This document shows, in pieces, positions 1-7,750 of a DNA stretch of 45,064 nucleotides; position 1 is the first letter of the stretch; each line of letters opens with the position of its first letter. Below the pieces are notes generated by a model. That model was not told the DNA's origin and searched no databases. It saw only the letters and a program-made list of their open reading frames with translations. The position numbers and the translations under genes were made by a program. The DNA lies in assembly GCA_035516035.1 (NCBI GenBank), contig DATJAS010000048.1, positions 1-45,064 of the forward strand, read 5' to 3'. This stretch comes from Fen-1273 sp035516035 (GTDB taxonomy: Bacteria > Bacteroidota > Ignavibacteria > UBA10030 > UBA6906).

Positions 1-3000
1 ATCCCTGTTGATCGTGAGCGTGATGTAGCCCTCGACCTCCGCGTTGTTGTTCAGGAGGACGGCAAATGCGTCCCCCCAGAGAAGAAAGTCCGTCTCGGAC
101 GGGCTGAAGCCCATCACCACGCTCACAGCCCCCGCCTGGCGGGCGAGTATGCTGAAGCCGAGTCCCTGGTTCGCCGAGAGCTCGCCCCCGACGGCGACCC
201 GCTCCAGGCTCTCACCCACGATGCAGCCGCACCCCCAGATCTTGTTCAGCGAGCTTGCGGTCATGATCGGACCGAAATTGAAGCCGACGTCCAGCTCGTA
301 GTTGAGCGAGAAGCAGCTCCTCCCCGCCTTCACGTTGATCATCCCGGGTATCGGCAGGCTGAAGACGACGAACTTCGTGATCGACGCCGACCCCGGGCCG
401 ATGAAACCGTTCTGCAACAGGCTGTCGTACACGACGTTGAAGCTGAGATCCGCCACGCCGTCTCCCCAGTTGCGCGCCAGGTGGAGATTGGTGCTCCCCG
501 ACGCGTACGGGGTCACCTGCGGGATGCGCACTGTGCGCCCGAGGTACGGGTCGCCCTGGCGGTTGGGCGATTTCCAGTCATACACCCAGAGGGGCTTCGC
601 GCCGAAGAAGTTGAAGGCGAGATTTCCGTACGTGATCACGAACCCGGTATCGGTCGCCGACGAGGGTCCATAGTCCGAGAGCTTGACAAACGATGGCGTG
701 TAGCCGAAGAGGTCGAACGTCTGGCCGCCGCTGTTGTAGTCGAAGAAGAGCCGGCCGAGGTTCCCGGAGGCCTTCACCTCTCCCCACGTGAGCCAGAACG
801 GCCGCCCGAAATGCCGCGGCTCGTCGATTCCCGCCGCCGTGAGGTAGATAACGCCCAGCTTCACGCACATGACCCCCGCGGACTGCGCGGGGTTCTTCGC
901 CACCGCGGTGACCCCCCAGTACTGCATGTGAAGCGAGTCCGCAAGGTCGAGCTGGGCGCCCCCCGCTTCCGCCGTCGACGTGAAGGTCAGGTTCGTGAAA
1001 CGGGCGGTGTCGGCCATCGGCCCGCCGAGGAACACTTGCCCGTCGAAGTCGCTGAACCAGGTGGCGCTTTCCACGAACTGCATCTTCATCTGGCGCTCCT
1101 TCGACTGCGCGTCCGCCTTGAACGACACCCTGAACGGCGTCTCTCCCAGGTACCGGGGATCCGTCGACCAGGTTGGCCCGAGGTCCACCTCGCCGGGCTG
1201 ATCCTGGTATGTCGCGACGCGGACTTCCGTGTGAATCCCCGTACCGATGATGTTCATCCAGGCGGGGAACACGGATTCCGCCGCAAACACCAGCTTGCGC
1301 GGGTGGAGGATCGTTCCGTTGCCGGGGACGTCCTGCGTCCAGATCGTGAACTGCCTGTGGCCGAGCGAGGTGAGCGTGATACCCTGGACCCCCTGCGCTT
1401 CGAGCGCGACGGGGGGGAATGCCGTCGGGGCCGTGAACACGCCCCCCGGGATCGGGTACCAGGGGGGCAACGCGCGCGCGGCAAGGTAGAAGTACCCGGC
1501 CGCAAGGGGATGCATCGGATCGATTCCCAGCTCGTAGAACCTGGGTGCACCGGCCGTACGAGAGAATTCTCCCCAGATAAACCCGCCCGGCACACCCACG
1601 GCGCCGAAGAGGTCCATGTTGGACTGGACACGGAGCGTGTCGTACCCCGCGCGGACCATGCCGCCGAGCTCGTTGCGTATCGCGGCGACGGGGAGCCGTA
1701 TCTCGCCGCGGAGGAATTCCCCTCCCGTGATGCCGCACGCCCCTACCTGGAGGAACGCCCCCGGTGGGTGCATGACGACGGTGTACCCGATCGGCTCGAC
1801 TGTGCGGAAGGCGAACGGCGAGGCAAGGTCAAGCCGCGCAGCCAGGCCGAACGAGGTGATGAGGGCGTTCGTGAACGTGTACTTCGCCTTCACGTATCCC
1901 CGGTTGGAGAGCACCGTGTCGGCCGGGGGATCGGGCGTCGCGCCGGATTTGAGGACGACGCCCTTCCAGGCGTTGCCCAGTGAAGGAACGACCGAGGGAT
2001 CCGAATGGACGCTCGAGAAGTCGATCGTGTATCCCTTTCCCGAAACGTTGAGCCCGGTCTGCCCGATAAAGAAGGGGCCGAACGCCGAGTCGGGGACCTG
2101 TGCATACAGCTCGCACTGGCCGGTGATCGCCGTCCAGGGGAGTGGGAGCGAGGACCTCGCACACTGCGTCGCGCTCACGACGCACTGAGGGAGGAGGATC
2201 GCGCCGCGGACAGTCGCCTTCGACGGCGTGATGACGAGCGAGTCGATATCAAGCGTGAACCCGGGCTCGATGCCCACCTCGGCGGGAACGGGCGGGACGG
2301 CGGGCGACGACGGATACCACGCCACACCGTCCGTGAGTATCACTGTCTGCGCGAGCATCCCCTTCCACGCGACATCACGGAATCTGACGCGGATGCCCTG
2401 GGGGCCGTAGAGCCCTTTGAGTATCCCCAGGATGAGACCCCGGTCCGCGAGCGTCTCGGAGGCGAGATTCCTCGCCGGGAGGCTGAGCTGCACAGTCTCA
2501 CCGGGACGCACGGCCGGGTTCACGAGGAGCGCCTCCGTGAGCGAGAGCTGCGCGAGCGAGTCCGTGACGTTCTGCACCACCTCGAACGATTTCGTGAGCG
2601 GCTTCAGCCCTTTCCAGGGGAAGGGGAGAACAACGGGGGGGCATGCAAATTTCACGCGACCGGTCCCGCTCGGGAGCTTCGGGTCGAGGGACTTCGACGG
2701 AGAATCGTATTCCTCGACATCGATCCTGAACGTGCCTGCTATCAGCGTTCCGGGGATGACCTTCTTCACGACCGGGGGAATAATCGGGCCGAGCCTGAAC
2801 GTCGCGGCGCTACTTTTCATCACGCCCGATAGCGGGTGCCCTCCCGTGTCGACCGGTTGGACCTGCCAGGCGAACGAAGCGACCATCGGGTAGAGGCGGA
2901 AGGAAGGCGCGCCCGATTCGTACGAGAACGAGGTTTCGTTCGTTATCCCCTCGAAGAGCGGCTTGTTCTGAGCGAGGGCCTCATCAGCAGTCTGCTCCTG

Positions 3001-3309
3001 AAAGACCGGGACGATGACGAGACGGTACAGGACGCTTTCTCCCGGGCGGGCAGCCGCCGGCTCCCACCTGAAGAGGAGCGGCTCCTCCTCCGCATGCGTC
3101 GCTCCCGGCAGAGGGCTCGTCAGACGGAGCGGCCCAGGCGCGCGCAATACTGCACCAGCCGCAGGCGTCCTAACCTGTGCCTCGGGGGACCTGGCCTGTG
3201 AGAAGAGGGGAGCGGTGAAGAGGAGTGTGAGCCCGAAGGAGATCATGGCCATCAAGGCCATCGGGCCCGGATTGCAACGCCGGGGAGTGCGTGCGCGTGG
3301 GCTGCTCAT
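1..3309 (-). CDS. Very large secreted protein, function unknown (partial, runs off left edge)
   Basis: The frame stays open without a stop from the ATG at 3309 to base 1, at least 1103 codons, so the C-terminus lies outside the window. The N-terminus has an Arg-rich stretch and then a hydrophobic signal segment (MALMAMISFGLTLLFTAPLF) ending near residue 38 at FSQ, so export is expected. Residues about 60-150 look like an Ig/fibronectin-like fold (EEPLLFRWEPAAARPGE, then a SFAWQVQPVD strand). The remainder is Gly/Ser/aromatic-rich and beta-strand-like, with long stretches resembling surface or outer-membrane-associated proteins. A late Cys cluster, WGCGCIVGE, lies near residue 1025. I do not recognise the family and infer no function. 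A strong promoter sits at 3390-3418. A weak purine-rich GAAAGAG precedes the start, and ATG codons within the signal segment are alternatives. Confidence 0.8.
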   Translation of the reverse strand, partial: MSSPRARTPRRCNPGPMALMAMISFGLTLLFTAPLFSQARSPEAQVRTPAAGAVLRAPGPLRLTSPLPGATHAEEEPLLFRWEPAAARPGESVLYRLVIVPVFQEQTADEALAQNKPLFEGITNETSFSYESGAPSFRLYPMVASFAWQVQPVDTGGHPLSGVMKSSAATFRLGPIIPPVVKKVIPGTLIAGTFRIDVEEYDSPSKSLDPKLPSGTGRVKFACPPVVLPFPWKGLKPLTKSFEVVQNVTDSLAQLSLTEALLVNPAVRPGETVQLSLPARNLASETLADRGLILGILKGLYGPQGIRVRFRDVAWKGMLAQTVILTDGVAWYPSSPAVPPVPAEVGIEPGFTLDIDSLVITPSKATVRGAILLPQCVVSATQCARSSLPLPWTAITGQCELYAQVPDSAFGPFFIGQTGLNVSGKGYTIDFSSVHSDPSVVPSLGNAWKGVVLKSGATPDPPADTVLSNRGYVKAKYTFTNALITSFGLAARLDLASPFAFRTVEPIGYTVVMHPPGAFLQVGACGITGGEFLRGEIRLPVAAIRNELGGMVRAGYDTLRVQSNMDLFGAVGVPGGFIWGEFSRTAGAPRFYELGIDPMHPLAAGYFYLAARALPPWYPIPGGVFTAPTAFPPVALEAQGVQGITLTSLGHRQFTIWTQDVPGNGTILHPRKLVFAAESVFPAWMNIIGTGIHTEVRVATYQDQPGEVDLGPTWSTDPRYLGETPFRVSFKADAQSKERQMKMQFVESATWFSDFDGQVFLGGPMADTARFTNLTFTSTAEAGGAQLDLADSLHMQYWGVTAVAKNPAQSAGVMCVKLGVIYLTAAGIDEPRHFGRPFWLTWGEVKASGNLGRLFFDYNSGGQTFDLFGYTPSFVKLSDYGPSSATDTGFVITYGNLAFNFFGAKPLWVYDWKSPNRQGDPYLGRTVRIPQVTPYASGSTNLHLARNWGDGVADLSFNVVYDSLLQNGFIGPGSASITKFVVFSLPIPGMINVKAGRSCFSLNYELDVGFNFGPIMTASSLNKIWGCGCIVGESLERVAVGGELSANQGLGFSILARQAGAVSVVMGFSPSETDFLLWGDAFAVLLNNNAEVEGYITLTINRD

Positions 3310-3646
3310 GGGGCACTCTTTCGTGGTGGGTGAAGTGCCTGTAAAGCAACGCTGATGAAAATGAACAGGTGAGACGTAAAAACTGCACAATTATCAGAAA
3401 AAATTGCGGGTTTGTCAAGTCACCGGGCCGGAAATTCGCACTCCAGGCGTGTCAAGCGGTGTTGAGTTCCGAATCAATGAAAAAGTTACAGAGATGGGTA
3501 ATTGTTTCACCCCGGCGGAGTGGCAGGTTTACGAAAACAGAGTGATTCGGGGAACATGAAAAATGGCACAAATCGTGAGGTTTATCCGGAGTGCGGCGAC
3601 AGGGGGATGAAGCCTGGAATAGTCCGGAAACCGGGGGGATTACACG
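3310..3646. other. Divergent intergenic region
   Basis: This 337-base spacer separates the leftward secreted protein from the rightward lipoprotein. It is AT-richer than its surroundings and carries the leftward promoter at 3390-3418. I see no RNA gene, repeat or convincing rightward promoter. Short frames within it lack coding character. Confidence 0.6.
3390..3418 (-). promoter_or_regulatory. Sigma70-like promoter for the large secreted protein
   Basis: On the minus strand, TTGACA (3418-3413) is followed by a 17-base spacer and GATAAT (3395-3390). This is a near-consensus promoter with a leader of about 75 bases before the ATG at 3309. Confidence 0.7.
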
Positions 3647-4045
3647 ATGAGACGCCTCGTTGCAGCAATAGCCTTCACACTGATACTCGGCGGGTGCGGG
3701 CCAAACTACGACGGCCGGTATCCGATCGATACGATGCGGATGATGGCTGAAGGACCCAGGGTAACCACGCTCGTAAGGGAGACGTTCCCGCTTGACGCCT
3801 GGTTCGAGATTCAATCAGGGACGCTCCTCCGCGTCCACTCGGGTGGCGTAACATCGACCTACAGGAATGCCAGGTTCGTCAAGACGCTGAATGGATTCGA
3901 TGCGGTGACAGACGACCCGAGGGGGGCCGGCCTGTATTCGTGGTCATTCGAGCGAGGGGCGAAGGGGGACCTCTGCTCGCTCACGTTCACGCACGACGGC
4001 ATCCACTACATGAGGATGGTCTCGAAGGGGCGGACAGACGGCTAG
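3647..4045 (+). CDS. Small lipoprotein, unknown function
   Basis: This 132-residue protein begins with a short charged n-region and a hydrophobic core ending in the lipobox LGGC (Cys17), so it should be lipid-anchored and periplasm-facing. The rest is a compact mixed-strand domain with a repeated threonine/valine pattern (VTTLVRETF, LLRVHSGGVTSTYRNARF, CSLTFTHDGIHYMRMV). I do not recognise a family. Its 3' end overlaps, on the opposite strand, the truncated YdeI gene. The stop at 4043-4045 lies exactly where YdeI similarity ends, so this gene or its 3' end probably arrived with the event that cut YdeI. The ribosome-binding site is only a G-rich run. Confidence 0.7.
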   Translation: MRRLVAAIAFTLILGGCGPNYDGRYPIDTMRMMAEGPRVTTLVRETFPLDAWFEIQSGTLLRVHSGGVTSTYRNARFVKTLNGFDAVTDDPRGAGLYSWSFERGAKGDLCSLTFTHDGIHYMRMVSKGRTDG

Positions 4046-4228
4046 ACGCGCGCCGTCGATCCACCCGTAGCAGAGCGCCTCGTCCACCGACTCCGGCCAC
4101 GTGATGCTCGGTTTCCCGGTCCCCCTCTTGTGAAAGCCGACCAGGAGCTGATCGGCCCGATCGTGGTGGGCGGAGAGCCAGGCCCTGAACTCAGCCTGCG
4201 AGGCGAAGAACGTCGGGCGTGAGGGCAT
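3944..4228 (-). pseudogene. Truncated YdeI/OmpD-associated family protein
   Basis: Residues 1-61 match the start of the YdeI (bacteriocin-protection, OmpD-associated) family: an N-terminal TFFASQAEFRAWLSAHH, then LLVGFHKRGTGKPSITWPES and the hallmark DEALCYGWIDGAR. Full-length members are about 190 residues and continue with an IDDESYTIRFTPR-type segment. Here the reading frame instead runs into about 33 unrelated residues antisense to the lipoprotein gene. The break is near base 4046. The start ATG abuts the stop of the upstream gene (TAGATG), so it was the last gene of that operon. It is most likely a remnant. Confidence 0.7.
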
Positions 4229-4888
4229 CTATCGGGCGAGGAGTGCAATGTCCCTGTTTTCGAGGACGGTGCTCGAGTAGCCCCGCTCGACGGCGTGGAT
4301 CATCGCGAGTCCAAGGTCCTCGAGCGTGCAGACGTAGTTGGGCGCCAGCGCTTTCCAGACCGGGTAGGCTTTCCCCAGCACACGCGCCACGGCGAACGAG
4401 TTCTTCAGCCCCGGGATCGGCTTGATGAATCCCGGGCGGAAGTTGTACACCGCCTTGAACGGGAGTTTCGTCAGATCGTTTTCGGTCTTCCCCTTGACGC
4501 GCGCCCACATGAGGCGCCCCTTTTCTGTGCTGTCGGTCCCGGCCCCGGAGACGTAGCAGAACGTAATCCCCGAGTTGACCTGTACGAGCGCTTCCGCCGC
4601 CCCCAGCGTCAGGTCGTACGTGATGCGACGGTATTCCTCCTCCCCCTTTCCCACGGACGTGGTCCCGGCGCAGAAGAAGCAGGCGTTGTATTCCCGGAGC
4701 TGATTCTGGACAGGGGAGAAGTCGCTGAAGTCGGATGTCACCAGCTCGCGCAGCCTGGGGTGGCGCACGCCGCACGTGCGGCGTCCCACAACGAGCGTCG
4801 ACTCCGTTGCCGGGTGATTGAGCGCCACGTGCAATACCCCCTCCCCCACCATCCCCGTGGCGCCGAATATGATGGCGTTGATTTTCAT
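4229..4888 (-). CDS. NAD(P)-binding Rossmann-fold protein (atypical SDR/epimerase-like)
   Basis: This 219-residue cytoplasmic protein opens with a beta-strand and the dinucleotide-binding loop GATGMVG (residues 9-15). Further Rossmann features follow: VVGRR at about 35, NACFFCAGTTSVG at about 70, and a YVSGAGTDST segment at about 115 that occupies the catalytic-strand position of extended SDRs. FRPGFIKP follows near 155. The length and order fit YbjT/HTATIP2-like oxidoreductases. The substrate is unknown. It lies 25 bases after the pirin gene and directly before the YdeI remnant, in the same transcription unit. A classical YxxxK pair is not evident, so a non-catalytic or atypical role is possible. 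Confidence 0.75.
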   Translation of the reverse strand: MKINAIIFGATGMVGEGVLHVALNHPATESTLVVGRRTCGVRHPRLRELVTSDFSDFSPVQNQLREYNACFFCAGTTSVGKGEEEYRRITYDLTLGAAEALVQVNSGITFCYVSGAGTDSTEKGRLMWARVKGKTENDLTKLPFKAVYNFRPGFIKPIPGLKNSFAVARVLGKAYPVWKALAPNYVCTLEDLGLAMIHAVERGYSSTVLENRDIALLAR

Positions 4889-4913
4889 CGTGACCCCGGA
4901 AGGTTTGCCACGT

Positions 4914-5828
4914 TTACCGCGGGGGGTCTTTCAGGAACGTCCCCCGCTCCAGCTCCTCAAACGCCTGCCTCAACTGGTCCTGCGTATTCATCACGATCGG
5001 GCCGTACCAGGCGACGGGTTCCTGGAGGGGTTTCCCGGAGATCAGGAGGAACCTGATCCCGTCGTCCCCGGCCTGGACAGTGACCTCGTCGCCGCTGTCG
5101 AAGAGTATGAGCGAACGATTGTCGGCCTCCGTCGGGGGGGGACCTGAGTGGAGCCATTCGACGCTTTCCGTCGGCACGGCGAGCGGGCCCGATGCATTGC
5201 AGAACTTCCCCGACCCGGCAAAGACGTACGCGAAGGCGTGGCTCGTGTGCGCGACGGGAAGCGTCTTTCTCTTGCCGGGCGGGACCGATATATCAAGATA
5301 TATCGGGTCGGCCGCGATCCCGTCCACCGGCCCTTTCGTTCCCCAGAAGCTCCCGCAGACGATGCGGGCGCGCGTGCCGTCATCGTCCGTCACCTCGGGG
5401 ATGTCCGGGGATTTTACCTCCTGGTAGCGCGGCGCGGTCATCTTGAGCGAAGAAGGAAGGTTGGCCCAGAGCTGGAACCCGTGCATCCTCCCGGCACGAT
5501 CCCCCTTCGGCATCTCCTGGTGGATGATCCCCCGGCCGGCGGTCATCCACTGCACGTCCCCCGCCGCGATGGCGCCGCGGTTCCCCATGCTGTCGCCGTG
5601 CTCCACCGTCCCGGCGAGAACGTACGTGATGGTCTCGATCCCCCGGTGGGGATGCCATGGGAATCCGGCAAGGTACTCCTCCGGGATGTCGTTCCTGAAG
5701 TCGTCCAGCAGGAGGAACGGATCGAACTCCGTCGTGTTCCCGAACCCGAATGCTCGGCGCAGGTGGACACCCGCCCCCTCGAGCGTCGGCCTTGCCTGGA
5801 CGATTTTCCTGACCGGACGCAGTGACAT
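4914..5828 (-). CDS. Pirin family protein
   Basis: This 304-residue bicupin is about the usual pirin length. The N-terminal cupin carries the metal-binding set His59, His61, His103 and Glu105 within FPWHPHRGIETITYVLAG and TAGRGIIHQEMP, which are textbook pirin motifs. The C-terminal cupin is present but less conserved. Bacterial pirins are redox-sensitive iron proteins, and some act as quercetin dioxygenases or modulate enzymes of pyruvate metabolism. The start at 5828 is fixed by a perfect AGGAGG four bases upstream. The frame is open further upstream, but that stretch is antisense-free overlap with the aminotransferase gene and is not used. Second gene of the aminotransferase operon (26-base gap). 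Confidence 0.92.
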   Translation of the reverse strand: MSLRPVRKIVQARPTLEGAGVHLRRAFGFGNTTEFDPFLLLDDFRNDIPEEYLAGFPWHPHRGIETITYVLAGTVEHGDSMGNRGAIAAGDVQWMTAGRGIIHQEMPKGDRAGRMHGFQLWANLPSSLKMTAPRYQEVKSPDIPEVTDDDGTRARIVCGSFWGTKGPVDGIAADPIYLDISVPPGKRKTLPVAHTSHAFAYVFAGSGKFCNASGPLAVPTESVEWLHSGPPPTEADNRSLILFDSGDEVTVQAGDDGIRFLLISGKPLQEPVAWYGPIVMNTQDQLRQAFEELERGTFLKDPPR

Positions 5829-5854
5829 GGAACCTCCTCGTTGTGTAACTCGTG

Positions 5855-7207
5855 TCAGACCTGCGAACTTGCCTCGCGATCCGCCAGTTCCAGGGATGCA
5901 TCCAGTGCCACGACGCCGGCGTCGATCTCCTCCTTCGTGATGACCAGGGGGGGCGCGATCACGATGTGACTCACCCAGGCCTGTGCAAAGACGCCGCGGG
6001 ACATCATCGCCGCGGCCACACGGTCGACCGTGAGCGGGACGCCGGAAATCTTGTCGGCCATCGTGTTGAACGGCGTCTTCCGCCCGCGGTCTTTCACCAG
6101 GTCGACCGCCCAGAAGAGGCCGACGCCGCGGACGTCGCCGATCGCCGGGTGCTTCGCCATGAGCGCCTTCAGGCGATCCTCCAGGTAAGGTCCCAGGGAC
6201 CGTGACCGCTCGACAAGATTGAGGCGCTTCATCTCGTCGATCGCGGCAACAGCCGGACCGAGCGTCACCGGGTGGGCTTCGTACGTGTGGCCGATGGAAA
6301 GGTAATGCTCGTCGAACCAGGAGGCGACTTTCCCCGTCGTCGCGCAGAGGCCCAGGGGGACGTAGGCCGTGGTAATTCCCTTGGCGGTGGTGAGGATGTC
6401 GGGCTTCACGCCCCAGAGATCGACCGCGAACCACTCGCCGGTCCTTCCCCACCCCGTCATCACCTCATCCGCGATCAGGAGCACACCGTGCTCGTCGCAG
6501 ATCTGGCGCAGCCGGGGCATGTATTCCGGCGGGGGAACCAGGACGCCGTTTGTGCCCACGATCGGCTCCACGATCACCGCCGCGACGTCGCTCTCGTTCT
6601 CGATCATGTGGGCGATGTACTCGACGCAGGCGATCCCGCACCCGGGATACGTGTGGAGCAGCGGGCACCTGTAGCAGTTGACCTCGGGAGCGAAGACGAC
6701 GCCCGGGATCTTCCCGGAAGGCTCCATATCCCACCGCCGGGGATCCCCGGTGGCGGCAATCGAGCCTCCCGTCGAGCCGTGGTAGGATCTGTAGCGGGAG
6801 ATGATCTTGGACTTGCCGGTGACCATCCGGGCGATCTTGAACGCAGCCTCGTTGGCCTCGGTACCCGATGTCGTGAAGAAGAATCTCTCGAGTCCCCCGG
6901 GGAGGACGTCCAGGAGCCTGAGCGCCAGACTGGCGCGTGCAGCGGTGGTGAAATTCGGGGCAATATAGGGGAGTGTGCGGGCCTGTTCCTCGATCGCGGC
7001 GATCACGGCCCTGTTTTTGTGCCCCAGGTTGACGCACATGAGCTGGGCCGAAAAGTCGAGGTACTTCTTCCCCGCGGCGTCGGTGAAGTAGCATCCTTCA
7101 GCGTCGACGATCTCCAGCGGGGCCCACCCCTTCTGGCGGCGCCAGCCGCCGTAGGTGTAGCGCGACGTGATCTCGGACGCGGACCGGGGAGGGGGTTCTG
7201 GTGCCAT
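5855..7207 (-). CDS. Class III (omega) aminotransferase, PLP-dependent
   Basis: 450 residues, the normal length for class III aminotransferases. The PLP-binding landmarks are SGTEANEAAFKIAR (about 114-127), IADEVMTGWGRTG with Asp247 contacting the pyridine nitrogen, and the Schiff-base Lys276 in DILTTAKGITTAYVPLG. The Cys-rich insert CYRCPLLHTYPGCGIAC (179-194) is typical of the taurine/beta-alanine:pyruvate aminotransferase branch, so the amino donor may be a small omega-amine or beta-amino acid. The exact substrate is not determinable. Start MAPEPPP at 7207 was chosen because upstream codons run through the promoter at 7275-7303. No strong ribosome-binding site is visible. First gene of an operon with pirin and the Rossmann protein. 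Confidence 0.9.
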   Translation of the reverse strand: MAPEPPPRSASEITSRYTYGGWRRQKGWAPLEIVDAEGCYFTDAAGKKYLDFSAQLMCVNLGHKNRAVIAAIEEQARTLPYIAPNFTTAARASLALRLLDVLPGGLERFFFTTSGTEANEAAFKIARMVTGKSKIISRYRSYHGSTGGSIAATGDPRRWDMEPSGKIPGVVFAPEVNCYRCPLLHTYPGCGIACVEYIAHMIENESDVAAVIVEPIVGTNGVLVPPPEYMPRLRQICDEHGVLLIADEVMTGWGRTGEWFAVDLWGVKPDILTTAKGITTAYVPLGLCATTGKVASWFDEHYLSIGHTYEAHPVTLGPAVAAIDEMKRLNLVERSRSLGPYLEDRLKALMAKHPAIGDVRGVGLFWAVDLVKDRGRKTPFNTMADKISGVPLTVDRVAAAMMSRGVFAQAWVSHIVIAPPLVITKEEIDAGVVALDASLELADREASSQV

Positions 7208-7256
7208 GCGACTCTGGTTCGCCTGTGACAGAGAGCAGTACTGGTCTAAGCGAAAA

Positions 7257-7275
7257 TGACAGTGCAGTCCTGTCA
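7257..7275. promoter_or_regulatory. Dyad operator candidate (TGACAG-N7-CTGTCA)
   Basis: Perfect 6-base inverted arms separated by 7 bases lie immediately downstream of the -10 box of the aminotransferase promoter, across the expected transcription start. This is the position where a repressor would block initiation. No regulator gene is adjacent. Confidence 0.45.
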
Positions 7276-7303
7276 ATATATCTGTAACCCGCCCGAAATT
7301 CAA
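7275..7303 (-). promoter_or_regulatory. Promoter of the aminotransferase-pirin operon
   Basis: On the minus strand, TTGAAT (7303-7298), a 17-base spacer and TATATT (7280-7275). It leaves a leader of about 60 bases before the start at 7207. Confidence 0.6.
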
Positions 7304-7319
7304 GACAATCGTTGGCGCA

Positions 7320-7348
7320 TTGCATATCGGTCCGGAGGGCGCTACATT
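7320..7348 (+). promoter_or_regulatory. Promoter of the lipoprotein-amidohydrolase pair
   Basis: TTGCAT (7320-7325), a 17-base spacer and TACATT (7343-7348) lie about 55 bases before the ATG at 7403. Confidence 0.5.
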
Positions 7349-7402
7349 GGGGTTGTCAGCAGCCAAACGTTCGACCGGCTCGTGCTGCCGGAAGGAGCGC
7401 TT

Positions 7403-7750
7403 ATGAAACGCCTGATCCTGGTCTCACCGTTGGTGGTCCTCGCGGTTCTCCTCATCTCCTGTCGTGATTTTGGACCTCCCGTCGAACAGAGCCTGATAGT
7501 CACGCACGTCCACTGGGGAAGCCAGGGGATACCGGGTATCAAAGTCGTCCTCGTGGGGTTTGCAGACACCGCGTACACGAACGCCAGCGGTACCGTTGTC
7601 TTCCCCGTCGTGCCGGGTTCATACACCGTGCGCGCATTCGACATCAACAGGGGAGGACCGTTTGGTCTCGGCGGGGTCGATTACGGCGTCACCGCCCCCG
7701 CCGGCTCGGTGGGTTTCGTGGACATCATCGATTGCCTGCCATGCGTCTGA
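7403..7750 (+). CDS. Small lipoprotein with carboxypeptidase-regulatory-like fold
   Basis: 115 residues. The signal sequence ends in the lipobox LISC, giving a lipid-anchored protein. The mature part has the pattern of a small Ig-like/carboxypeptidase regulatory-like domain: a strand, GIPGIKVVLVG, TNASGTVVFPVVPGSYTVRAFD, then a glycine-rich end closing with a CLPC pair. That fold is common in cell-surface proteins of this group and suggests a binding or structural role. The start is set by AAGGAG five bases upstream. Its last ten bases overlap the amidohydrolase start, so the two are translated together. The partner function is unknown. Confidence 0.75.
   Translation: MKRLILVSPLVVLAVLLISCRDFGPPVEQSLIVTHVHWGSQGIPGIKVVLVGFADTAYTNASGTVVFPVVPGSYTVRAFDINRGGPFGLGGVDYGVTAPAGSVGFVDIIDCLPCV

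Noticed and set aside
481..1983. 500-codon rightward open frame
   Set aside because: Extremely Arg/Glu/Pro-rich with no domain; it is antisense to the leftward secreted protein, whose frame has a signal peptide, a promoter and normal composition.
3452..3814. 120-codon leftward frame in the intergenic region
   Set aside because: Overlaps the lipoprotein gene start and the probable upstream region; composition is not coding-like.
5829..6452. Longer start for the pirin gene
   Set aside because: The extension overlaps the aminotransferase gene, and AGGAGG is placed exactly for the ATG at 5828.
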